From positions 1-23,053 of the forward strand of contig CAYWFP010000065.1 of assembly GCA_964457365.1 (NCBI GenBank): a stretch of DNA of 23,053 nt, read 5' to 3'. A program made the translations under genes and the position numbers. Of the stretch, positions 1 to 7,208 are shown piece after piece. Positions within the stretch are counted from its first letter, which is position 1; every line of letters starts with the position of its first letter. This stretch comes from CAYWFP01 sp964457365 (GTDB taxonomy: Bacteria; Planctomycetota; SZUA-567). A model generated the notes under the pieces. That model saw only the letters and a list, made by a program, of their open reading frames with translations. It was not told where the DNA came from and did no database searches.

Positions 1-59
1 TTCTTGACTGACGGCAAACCAGCCGCGCCGAAATTCTGAAATTATTGCTTAACGGCTCC

Positions 60-1118
60 TTAGGGATGGGCGCCGGGGTAATCGAGCCCCAGCGTCTCGA
101 GCAGGTTGCACATGACGTTCAGGTTCTGCATGGCCGAACCGGCCTGCCCCTTGACCAGGTTGTCGATATGACTGACCACGCGGAAGGTGCCGGTGCGCTC
201 GTCGCAGGCGACGGTCAGGAGGCATCGGTTGCCTCCCCGGACGACGCCGGTCGATCCCGGATCCTGCATTTCGCGGACCAGGACGAACGATTCGCGGCGG
301 TAGCGTTCGCGATACGCCTCCAGCAAGCGCGCTTGGTTTGCGCCGGGTGCGAGCCGGCCGTACAGCGTCGAGAGAATGCCGCGCGTCATCGGCACGACCT
401 GCGGCGTGAAGGCGATGCGGATCTCGCGCTTGGCCAGCCGCGAGAGTTCGCGCTCGATCTCCATCACGTGCTGGTGTCCGCCGAGGCGGTAGGCGTTCAT
501 CTCGTCGTAGCGCTCGGGGTAATGGAACGTGGCTTTCGGTTTCTTTCCCGCGCCGCTGACACCGGTCTTGCAGTCGCAGACGATCCCCTCTGGCTCGACC
601 AGTCCATGCGCCAGCGCCGGCGCCAGCCCGAGCGTGCAGCTCATGGCGAAGCAGCCGGGATTGCCGACCAGCCGCGCATTACCGATCTCGTCACGATGCA
701 GCTCGGTCAGGCCGTAGACCGTCTCGCACAGCAGGTCTGGTGCCTTGTGCTCCGGATCGAGCCCGATGCGCGTGGCGTATTCGCGGTAGAGCTCAGGCGT
801 GTCGAAGCGGAAGTCGCCGGAGTAGTCGAGTACCTTGCGGCCGCGTTCGAGCTCGGCGCGCGCGCCCGTCTGCCCGACGCCGTCGGGGGTGGCGAAGACG
901 GTGATGGCCGCGTCGACGCCGTCGGCCTCCGGCGAGTCCGGCGCCAGGATCGGCAGGTCGCAGTATTCTTCGAGGTAGGGCCAGACCGCCGAGACGGGCT
1001 TGTCGATCTCCTGCGTGGCGATGGCGGCCACGAGCCGCATCTCCGGATGGCGCAGCAGCAGTTCGATCAGCCCCAGTCCGCCGTAGCCGGTGGCGCCGAC
1101 CAGCTTGACGTCGATCAT
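60..1118 (-). CDS. argC: N-acetyl-gamma-glutamyl-phosphate reductase
   Basis: This enzyme reduces N-acetylglutamyl-5-phosphate with NADPH to the semialdehyde, the third step of arginine (ornithine) synthesis in the cytosol. The 352-residue protein has an N-terminal Rossmann start (GATGYGG, residues 8-14), the catalytic cysteine in GNPGCF (C156), a GHQH histidine motif (H215/H217), the family block FTPQVVPMTRGILS and the C-terminal VKGQAGSAMQN block, all expected for ArgC. Length is normal. The ATG is preceded by AAGGA with 6 nt spacing, and it overlaps the stop of the upstream lipoprotein gene in an ATGA junction (1115-1118), so translation is probably coupled. No other arginine gene is in the window, so argC is separated from the rest of its pathway here. 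The identification is firm. Confidence 0.97.
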   Translation of the reverse strand: MIDVKLVGATGYGGLGLIELLLRHPEMRLVAAIATQEIDKPVSAVWPYLEEYCDLPILAPDSPEADGVDAAITVFATPDGVGQTGARAELERGRKVLDYSGDFRFDTPELYREYATRIGLDPEHKAPDLLCETVYGLTELHRDEIGNARLVGNPGCFAMSCTLGLAPALAHGLVEPEGIVCDCKTGVSGAGKKPKATFHYPERYDEMNAYRLGGHQHVMEIERELSRLAKREIRIAFTPQVVPMTRGILSTLYGRLAPGANQARLLEAYRERYRRESFVLVREMQDPGSTGVVRGGNRCLLTVACDERTGTFRVVSHIDNLVKGQAGSAMQNLNVMCNLLETLGLDYPGAHP

Positions 1119-1465
1119 TGCGAATCCTTGTCGTCGTAACCGATAAACCCGCCGTCGACGGCGGGCGTCGCGTGCGGACCGCGGTCCGGCGTCGGCGCGG
1201 TCTCGTGCACGTAGACCCGCCGCGGCGGCTTGCGCCCGATGCGTTCGAGCGCGTCGCTGAGCTCCACCGTGTCGGGCGGATCGCCGGCCCAGCGGTAGCC
1301 GACGGCGTCCGTGTCCTCCCGGTTCTTCGGCGCGGGCGAACGCATTCGTTTTTCGAACGGCCAGTGCCGGGCGCTCCAGCGGTCAAGATTGCCGCAGCCG
1401 CCGAGCATAAGGCAGGCGGCGGCGAGGGGGAACAACGGAAATGAGATGCGTCTCAATCGGTCCAT
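1115..1465 (-). CDS. small putative lipoprotein, unknown function
   Basis: A 116-residue protein that I do not recognise. It starts with a short basic stretch and a hydrophobic segment ending in LMLGGC, a plausible signal peptidase II lipobox with C24 as the lipidated cysteine. The mature part is hydrophilic, rich in charged residues and proline, with no clear domain. The ATG at 1465 lies inside the end of rsfS (13-nt overlap, 1453-1465) and has CGGAG about 9 nt upstream. An open frame continues further upstream but only as a shadow of rsfS, and the lipobox fixes this start. The stop overlaps the argC start (ATGA). The overlap chain rsfS-lipoprotein-argC suggests one transcript; a functional link to either neighbour is not evident. 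Confidence 0.7.
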   Translation of the reverse strand: MDRLRRISFPLFPLAAACLMLGGCGNLDRWSARHWPFEKRMRSPAPKNREDTDAVGYRWAGDPPDTVELSDALERIGRKPPRRVYVHETAPTPDRGPHATPAVDGGFIGYDDKDSQ

Positions 1466-1821
1466 GGCAGCGGCTCCGCGTCGCCCCAGAGCTCCTCGAG
1501 CTGATAGAAGTAGCGCGTCTCGCGGTCGAAGATGTGCAGCACCACGTCGCCGTAGTCGAGCAGCACCCAGTGGCCGCTGCCGAGACCGTGCTCGGAGAGG
1601 AGCTTGCAGCCGGCCGCGCGCATGATCTCCTTGGCTTCGCGCACCACGCCCTTGGTCTGGGGCATGCTGGTCACCGTGGCAATGACGAAGAAGTCGGTGT
1701 AGCCGCAGATGCCGCGCAGGTCCAGAAGTAGAATCTCGGTCACGCGCTTTTCGTCGCAGGCGCGGCAGAGCGCGCGCGCGAGCTGCAGGCCGCGCTCCTC
1801 GTTGGCGGGGGGATTCGTCAT
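1453..1821 (-). CDS. rsfS: ribosomal silencing factor RsfS
   Basis: RsfS (formerly Iojap/YbeB) binds ribosomal protein uL14 and blocks joining of the two subunits when nutrients are short. The 122-residue protein carries the family core: LLDLRGICGYTDFFVIAT near residues 33-50, and the C-terminal signature with DYGDVVLHIF, then R..FY.LE.LW.DAEPL. Length fits the family. In many bacteria rsfS sits beside nadD and rlmH; here it heads a short unit with a lipoprotein gene and argC and faces a divergent gene across a 210-nt gap. A GGAG lies about 11-14 nt upstream of the ATG, a rather long spacing, but no better start exists. Confidence 0.95.
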   Translation of the reverse strand: MTNPPANEERGLQLARALCRACDEKRVTEILLLDLRGICGYTDFFVIATVTSMPQTKGVVREAKEIMRAAGCKLLSEHGLGSGHWVLLDYGDVVLHIFDRETRYFYQLEELWGDAEPLPWTD

Positions 1822-1933
1822 GCTGGCGCGTTCTTCTCCGGCGCGATCCTTTCTTTCCTATAGCTTCGGCATGATCGGGCGCGAAATCAACAAAAATCGG
1901 GTGGATTTCCTGAAGTGTCGCGCGCCCGCGGGT

Positions 1934-1943
1934 CGATATATCG
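1934..1943. promoter_or_regulatory. perfect 10-bp palindrome in divergent intergenic region
   Basis: CGATATATCG is self-complementary and overlaps a second small palindrome, CGTACG (1942-1947). It lies in the 210-nt region between rsfS (minus) and the LysM-domain gene (plus), the only divergent promoter region in the window. It could be an operator or part of an AT-rich promoter element. I found no convincing paired -35/-10 boxes on either strand here. A 10-bp palindrome can arise by chance. Confidence 0.2.
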
Positions 1944-2031
1944 TACGTGGTAGTATGCAACGGGCCGCGGTCGGTCGCGACGGCGGTGGAGGGAAGGCCG
2001 TCCGCACGGGCGGTCGTCAATGGAGGGGATG

Positions 2032-4419
2032 ATGAGAACCGCAGAAGATATCGTCGAGGATTATCGCGGCCGCGGCTACAGCAACGATCGCATCCGGGCG
2101 TTGGCCAACGGCCGCCCCGAACCGATGCGCAGCGCCATCCTCGCACTCCTGGCCGAGGCGATAGAGGAGGACGCGTCGGCGGAAACGACGGTCGAGAACG
2201 TCCCCGAAGAGACGGCGATGAATGACCCGGAGACGAAAACACTGGATCCGGGGACCTATCTTCCGGAAGATGTTGATAAGGCCCGGGTGGAGGCGGACGA
2301 AGTCGAGGTGGCGGAGATCGAGGTCGAGATGCTGAAGGAGCAGATCGCCAGCCTGGCCGAGACGGCACGGGCCGAACAGAAGAAATCGGCAGCCGTCTCC
2401 GAATCGGCCGAGGAGACCGTGGCCGTGGCGGCCGAGCCGGTGCGCATCCACGAAGCCGTGGCCGAGCCGGTGGACGAGGCCGACGATGCGGCCGCGAGCG
2501 CGGCCCTTATCGAGGCGGCCTACGACCGCAGCGGCGAAACGCTGGAATCGACCGAGAGCGAGAGCCTGGCCCCGCTCAGCGCCGAACGCCTGACCGCGGA
2601 AGAGTATGAAGCGCGCGGCGGCGAGGCGGGGGAGGAGCCCGAAGTTATCGATCTGCGCGAACTGGACGAAGCGTTGGCGCACGGCGAACATCTCGGCGAG
2701 TGGTGGCCGCCTGTCGACGCCGGCGAGGAAGAACACGAAACGGTGGACATGAAGGAACCGCCCAAGGCGCTGCACCGGACGTTGAAGGTGTTGCGCAATA
2801 CCCTCGGCGCCGAAACGATGGCCGACGACGAGGATACCAACGTCATCGCTTTCGCTCCGCCCTATGCGGTTGAAGGCTGTGTCGAGGCGGATAACGTGAA
2901 TATGGGCCAGGAGGATTCGTCCTATTATATCCTCTTCCCCGCGGAGATGCAGGCGGAGTACGACGCGGTGGTCGCCTCGCGCGGCAGCGCGCTTGTCGCC
3001 GCGCGGGTGAACGGTGCCGAGGACGACATGGTCGAGCCCGAGGCGGTGGACATCCCCGCGAGCGACCTGGAAGCGCTGCCCGCGCATGCGACCCAGGCAA
3101 GTATCGACGAGCTGCTGGAAGAACTCGACGAGAACCGCAAGCCGCATCCGCTCGCCTCGCGCGCCGACGTGGAGTCGTTCGTCGACCAGGCCGCGGCCGA
3201 GGACCATGCCGAAACGCTGGCGGCGAGCAATCGGGAACTGGCGCAACGGCTCTCGGAAATCGAAAGGTGGAACCGTCAGTTGGAGGAGGCGCTCGAACTG
3301 AAGGCGCTGGAGCTCGACCAGATGGCCACCGCGCTGGCGGACAAAGGGGTGGAGGCCAGCGTGTTGCGCGAACGGTTGACGGAGACGGCCGCCGTCGTCG
3401 CGAGCGAAGGGAGCCCAGAAGAGGACGCGCTCCGCGCCGAGTTGGCCGGGATGGAGAAGGCGCTGGCGACCAAGGACGCCATGCTCGCGGAATTGCGCGA
3501 GGCGATCGCCAGGGGCAATGCCGAGTTCGCCGAGACCGGCGCCGATATCGACGCGGAGTTGGATGCCGCGCGCGCGCAATTGGACGACCTGCATCAGCGG
3601 CATGCCGAACTGCAGCGCGAGTTCAACATTCTTTCGACCGACACGGTGCCGGCGCTGATGAAGGACAAGGAAGACCTCGTCGACATGCTCGAGGATCACG
3701 CCACGCGCGAGCGCAACCTGCAGCAGGCGCTCGCCGGCAGCGGTCGCCGCACCGGTTACGCCGTCACCGTGGCTGCGGCGATGAGTCTGCTGGTGGTGAT
3801 GCTGCCTGCGCTGCACTGGATGAACGGAACCCCGGCGGCGACGACCCCGCGGCAGGATCCGGTGCTCGTGGCGCGCCTGGAGCAGTCGCACGAGGTGCGC
3901 GAAACGCTGGAAGAAGAGAACGTGGCGCTGACGAGGCAGCTCGAGACGTTGCGGAAGGACGCGCGCCTGGCGGAGATTCAGTACCAGGACAAGCTCGACC
4001 GGCTGCGGGATTCGCTTGGTGCGATGGAACACCAGCTGGCGCGGTTGCAGCAGCAGCGCCAGACGCGGGATACGCCCGCCATGGGTGGCGGCGTCGATCT
4101 GGATCACGAGACCGGAGACCATCTCGCCGGCGGCCTGCATTACAACGACGTTCAAGGAACCGACGCGTGGCGCCGGCGCCGGGAAGAGACGCACGGGCGG
4201 CGTTGGGATACTCCGCGCACCACGCGCGTACAGCACGGCGAAGGGCTCTCGCAGGTGTTGTGGCGCGAATTCGGCCAGAGCAACAAGGCGCTCTTGAAGT
4301 GGGTGACCGAGGTGAACAAGCTGGCGCTCGACGGGCGTGGCAACCCGATTCTGCATCCCGATCAGATGTTGATCCTGCCGAAGGATCCGAACAACGTGGC
4401 GCTGGCGGAGACGGAATGA
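2032..4419 (+). CDS. single-pass membrane protein with coiled coils and C-terminal LysM domain
   Basis: A 795-residue protein without a close family that I can name. In order: a small helical N-terminal segment (about 1-45), a long acidic Glu/Ala-rich region (about 45-340), a heptad-like coiled coil (about 395-570), one membrane segment following GRRTG (about 576-595), a second coiled coil (about 614-680), and a LysM-like module (about 732-788) ending near HPDQMLILPK. LysM modules bind peptidoglycan, so the inferred topology is N-terminus in the cytosol and LysM in the periplasm. This resembles the polar hub FimV in composition but with the domain order reversed. I chose the ATG at 2032 because GGAGGGG (2022-2028) would overlap the alternative ATG at 2020. 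It overlaps the next gene by ATGA (4416-4419). Confidence 0.8.
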   Translation: MRTAEDIVEDYRGRGYSNDRIRALANGRPEPMRSAILALLAEAIEEDASAETTVENVPEETAMNDPETKTLDPGTYLPEDVDKARVEADEVEVAEIEVEMLKEQIASLAETARAEQKKSAAVSESAEETVAVAAEPVRIHEAVAEPVDEADDAAASAALIEAAYDRSGETLESTESESLAPLSAERLTAEEYEARGGEAGEEPEVIDLRELDEALAHGEHLGEWWPPVDAGEEEHETVDMKEPPKALHRTLKVLRNTLGAETMADDEDTNVIAFAPPYAVEGCVEADNVNMGQEDSSYYILFPAEMQAEYDAVVASRGSALVAARVNGAEDDMVEPEAVDIPASDLEALPAHATQASIDELLEELDENRKPHPLASRADVESFVDQAAAEDHAETLAASNRELAQRLSEIERWNRQLEEALELKALELDQMATALADKGVEASVLRERLTETAAVVASEGSPEEDALRAELAGMEKALATKDAMLAELREAIARGNAEFAETGADIDAELDAARAQLDDLHQRHAELQREFNILSTDTVPALMKDKEDLVDMLEDHATRERNLQQALAGSGRRTGYAVTVAAAMSLLVVMLPALHWMNGTPAATTPRQDPVLVARLEQSHEVRETLEEENVALTRQLETLRKDARLAEIQYQDKLDRLRDSLGAMEHQLARLQQQRQTRDTPAMGGGVDLDHETGDHLAGGLHYNDVQGTDAWRRRREETHGRRWDTPRTTRVQHGEGLSQVLWREFGQSNKALLKWVTEVNKLALDGRGNPILHPDQMLILPKDPNNVALAETE

Positions 4420-4817
4420 TTTCGTGCGATCGTTCTTTCCGGCCTGTGCTCCTCTTGGGCGCACAGGCCGTTTTCATGATCGGCCTCTTCGGGTGCGAAC
4501 CGGGTGCGCCGCTGTCGCCCGGGATCACCTATCTGGGGCTTCCCGAGAACGAGGAGGCGAAGGTCAGGAAAGGGGATTACCGGCTGCGCGGCAAGGTGCG
4601 CATGACCAGGGTGATGTCCAGTTCCTACGCCGCTTACCTCGAGTTGAAGAAGCAGGGGCTGGTCTGGGACGAGACGGAGATGCACGGATACGTCTACTAC
4701 GCGGTGAGCAGTATCGACGCGGTGACGATACCGCCTATCCGGCCGTATGCCGAAACGGTCGCGACGTTGCAGGTCGTGCGTCGCTACAAGGCGAAGCTGC
4801 CCGGGAAGGATCGCTGA
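4416..4817 (+). CDS. small exported, possibly lipoprotein, unknown function
   Basis: A 133-residue protein that I do not recognise. A hydrophobic N-terminal segment (about residues 10-26) ends in LFGC, so C27 may be lipidated, although phenylalanine at -2 is not typical of a lipobox. The mature part has several Tyr residues (YAAYLELKK, GYVYYAVSS) and looks like a small globular domain. The start codon overlaps the stop of the LysM-protein gene (ATGA) and its own stop overlaps the start of the UPF0016/ferritin fusion (TGATG, 4815-4819), so the three genes are almost certainly co-transcribed and translationally coupled. That context makes an envelope role likely; nothing more specific can be said. 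Confidence 0.72.
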   Translation: MISCDRSFRPVLLLGAQAVFMIGLFGCEPGAPLSPGITYLGLPENEEAKVRKGDYRLRGKVRMTRVMSSSYAAYLELKKQGLVWDETEMHGYVYYAVSSIDAVTIPPIRPYAETVATLQVVRRYKAKLPGKDR

Positions 4818-5542
4818 TGGACTGGCGCCTGCTGGGCAGCACGTTCCTGCTTATCTTCATGGCCGAACTCGGCGATAAGACGCAGTTGACCGCTTTCGCG
4901 TACGCTTCGGGTTCGCGCTCGCCGTGGTCGGTGTTCCTGGGCGCGTCGCTGGCACTGGTGGCGTCTACGGCGCTGGCGGTGGGGTGTGCCACGGGCTTGC
5001 GCCGCTTGCTGGGGCCCGGCGCGGAGATGTATATCAAGCTCGTCGCCGGCGTGCTCTTCCTGGTTTTCGGCGCGCTGTTGTTGTGGAACGCGTTGCGCGG
5101 CGACGGAGAACCGACGGCGGCGAAGCCGGGCGTGCTCGGCCGTCTGGCGCTGGCGGCGGCGGCGGAATTCGAGGAAGCGACGGTGGCGCATTACATCGAG
5201 TTGACCGAAAAGACGGCCGATGCGCGTGCGCGTGCGTTGCTGGATCGGCTGCTACGGGACGAGAAAGAACACATCGCCCATCTGCATGCGCTCGCTTCCG
5301 GCGAGATGGAGGCGGGCGCGAGCCCGTCGCCGCCGGAATTCTGGCCGCACGCGGAGGACTGGTCGGCGGACCTGCGGGCGCTGGTCGAGGACGTTCTCGC
5401 GCACGAGCGCGAAGCTGCGGCGTTCTACCGCGAACTCGCCCGCTCGGCCACGCTGCCGGAACTGCGCGCGGCCTTCGCCTGGCTGGCCGAGGAGGAGACG
5501 AAGCATATCCGCCGTCTCGAGGGGGAGGTGCCGCACGCCTGA
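4817..5542 (+). CDS. UPF0016 (Gdt1/MneA-type) repeat fused to ferritin-like domain
   Basis: A 241-residue fusion. Residues 1-93 form one UPF0016 repeat: three hydrophobic helices (about 6-29, 36-60, 72-92) with the family signature E-L-G-D-K-T at 17-22. The family (yeast Gdt1, human TMEM165, Vibrio MneA) exports or exchanges Mn2+, Ca2+ and H+, normally with two such repeats. Residues about 112-241 form a four-helix ferritin-like domain with possible metal ligands E119/E120, E149..H152 (EKEH), E199 and E227..H230 (ETKH). With a single repeat the protein would need to dimerise to form a transporter. The design recalls MbfA (ferritin-like domain on a VIT1 transporter), but with a different transporter and the reverse order. 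It is the last gene of the plus-strand unit and its stop is 2 nt from that of convergent ridA. Cargo (Mn or Fe) is inferred. Confidence 0.85.
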   Translation: MDWRLLGSTFLLIFMAELGDKTQLTAFAYASGSRSPWSVFLGASLALVASTALAVGCATGLRRLLGPGAEMYIKLVAGVLFLVFGALLLWNALRGDGEPTAAKPGVLGRLALAAAAEFEEATVAHYIELTEKTADARARALLDRLLRDEKEHIAHLHALASGEMEAGASPSPPEFWPHAEDWSADLRALVEDVLAHEREAAAFYRELARSATLPELRAAFAWLAEEETKHIRRLEGEVPHA

Positions 5543-5544
5543 AC

Positions 5545-5931
5545 CTATTCCGCGAATGCCGCGATGCACTCGATCTCCAGCCGCGCGTCCTTGGGCAGGC
5601 GGGCGACCTGCACGCAGGCCCGCGCGGGGGGATTCTCGGCAAAGTAACCGGCGTAAACCTCGTTGACCGCGGCGAAGTCGTCCATGTCGCGCAGGTAGAT
5701 CGTCGTCTTGACCACGTCGGCGAAATCCAGCCCGGCGGCGCGGAGAACCGCGCGCAGGTTCGCGAGCGCTTGCCGCGTCGCTTCGGCGGCCGGCTCGTCG
5801 ACGAGTTCGCCCGTTTCCGGAGCGAGCGGCAACTGCCCCGAGCAGAATAGAAAACCGCCCGTGGCGGCTGCCTGCGCGTAGGGACCGATCGCCGCCGGCG
5901 CGGCATCGGTGGCAAAGACACGATGGCTCAA
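5545..5931 (-). CDS. ridA: RidA family reactive enamine/imine deaminase
   Basis: RidA (YjgF/YER057c/UK114) hydrolyses 2-aminoacrylate and other reactive enamines/imines released by PLP enzymes. The 128-residue protein has the expected pattern: AIGPYAQA near 14-21, FCSGQLPL near 29-36, the central TTIYLRDMDDF and the C-terminal PPARACVQVARLP with the conserved Arg at 104, then LEIECIA with E119/E121. The start is a TTG at 5931, which overlaps the stop of the histidine kinase gene (TTGA, 5928-5931) and is preceded by GAGGAG at 5 nt, so the rare start is well supported. Gene order suggests co-expression with the signalling protein. No PLP enzyme gene is adjacent; gcvPA lies 2.2 kb upstream. Confidence 0.94.
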   Translation of the reverse strand: MSHRVFATDAAPAAIGPYAQAAATGGFLFCSGQLPLAPETGELVDEPAAEATRQALANLRAVLRAAGLDFADVVKTTIYLRDMDDFAAVNEVYAGYFAENPPARACVQVARLPKDARLEIECIAAFAE

Positions 5932-7160
5932 GACGTCTCCTCGGGTGCGGCGGGGAAGGTGACGGTGAAGCAGACGCCGCCGCCGAGGTTCTCGGCGTCG
6001 ATGCGACCGCCCACCTCCTCGGCGATCTGGCGGCAGATGAAGAGTCCCAGGCCGGTGCCGCCCTGTTCCTCCTTGGTCGTGTAGAACGGCTCCCAGATCT
6101 TTGGCAACTCCCCGGGCGGAATGGTCGGCCCGTTGTTGCGCACACGCAGGCAGGCGCCGCCGCCGGGGCTCGTGGCGGTCTCGACGGTCAAACGCTGATC
6201 GGGGCGCCCGGCCATGGCGTCGGCGCTGTTGAGGAAGAGGTTGATCAGGATCTGCTCGAGCCGCAGGTCCCGGATCGGAGCGGTCGGCGAGGGCGCGGCC
6301 AGATGTCTCTCGATCTTCACGTCGTACTTGATCCGGTTGTGGCACATCGCCAGCGCGGAGGTGACGGCGTCGTTGACCGCGCAGCGCGCCAGCGGCCGGG
6401 CCGTGTCCCGGCGCGAAAAATTCTTGAGCCGCTCGAGCAGGACGCCGATACGGGCGATGCCCTCGCGCGCGCCGCGGACCAGGCGCGGCATATCCCCGAG
6501 TACGGTCCGCAAGGTTTCGGTGTTCTCGCCTCCACGATCCTCCTCGGCCGCGACGATCGGCTCGAGGATCTTCCAGTATCTCTCGAAGAGTTGCATATTC
6601 GTCGAGATGAAGGCGACGGGATTGTTGATCTCGTGGATGATGCTCGCCGAGAGCGTGCCCAGCGTGGCGAGGCGGTCGGCGTGGACGAGTTGGCGCGCGC
6701 GCTCGTCGGCGAGGGATTCCAACTCCCGTGCGTAGCGATTCAGTCGTTGGTCGTAGGCGATCATGCGTGCGGCCACGGCCAGCCGGCTGCGCAGTTCCTC
6801 GATATTGAGCGGCTTGGTGAGGTAATCGTCCGCGCCCGCGTCGAGGCCGGCGACGACATCTTTCTTCTCGCTTTTGCTGGTGAGGAGGATGACGTAGGTG
6901 AAGGGCCGTGCATCGTCGCTCTTGATCCGCCGGCAGACCTCGATGCCGTCGGCGCCGGGCATGACCCAGTCCAGGAGCGCGATCGGCGGAGGCGACGAGT
7001 CGTTCAAGATGTCGAGCGCGGCGGTGCCGTTCTCCGCCAGAATCAGTTCGTATCCCCAGTTACGGATCGGATTGTCGAGCAGGAAACGAATGGTCGGGTC
7101 GTCGTCGGCGAGTAGAACCCGGAAGCTCATCTGTGCGTCCCCGCCCGCGCTTCCCCTCAT
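5928..7160 (-). CDS. soluble receiver domain-histidine kinase protein
   Basis: A 410-residue two-component protein with the receiver in front. The receiver (about 13-130) has acidic pocket D20/D21, phospho-acceptor D64, T94 and K116. A helical linker (about 130-162) leads to a HisKA helix with H176 in IIHEINNP, then the ATPase domain with N-box N307 (LINLFLNSADAM), a G1 box reading NNGPT instead of DNGxG, and a G2 box GGTGLGLFICRQ (368-379). There is no membrane segment, so the input must be cytosolic or come from a partner kinase phosphorylating the receiver. The start at 7160 has AGAGG at 5 nt; 7130 (GGGGA at 8 nt) is possible, and an upstream GTG at 7205 lacks a proper site. It is coupled to ridA. 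No output domain is present. Confidence 0.92.
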   Translation of the reverse strand: MRGSAGGDAQMSFRVLLADDDPTIRFLLDNPIRNWGYELILAENGTAALDILNDSSPPPIALLDWVMPGADGIEVCRRIKSDDARPFTYVILLTSKSEKKDVVAGLDAGADDYLTKPLNIEELRSRLAVAARMIAYDQRLNRYARELESLADERARQLVHADRLATLGTLSASIIHEINNPVAFISTNMQLFERYWKILEPIVAAEEDRGGENTETLRTVLGDMPRLVRGAREGIARIGVLLERLKNFSRRDTARPLARCAVNDAVTSALAMCHNRIKYDVKIERHLAAPSPTAPIRDLRLEQILINLFLNSADAMAGRPDQRLTVETATSPGGGACLRVRNNGPTIPPGELPKIWEPFYTTKEEQGGTGLGLFICRQIAEEVGGRIDAENLGGGVCFTVTFPAAPEETS

Positions 7161-7208
7161 CGCAACCTCTTGTGGCCGTTCAGTCTCGATCGATCCTGTG
7201 GACACGCC

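Noticed and set aside
1..59. Possible gene remnant or terminator downstream of argC
   Set aside because: Only 59 bases are available. There is no hairpin with a T-run on the minus strand and no coding signal could be recognised.
2017..4464. Very long open frame antisense to the LysM-domain gene
   Set aside because: Its translation is rich in Arg, His, Gly and Leu with no domain, typical of the complement of a GC-rich Glu/Ala-coding gene. The plus-strand gene has a ribosome binding site, domains and coupled neighbours.
7161..7205. GTG start at 7205 for the receiver-histidine kinase
   Set aside because: The only purine stretch (GAGG) is almost adjacent to the GTG. The ATG at 7160 has a well-spaced AGAGG and still includes the whole receiver domain.
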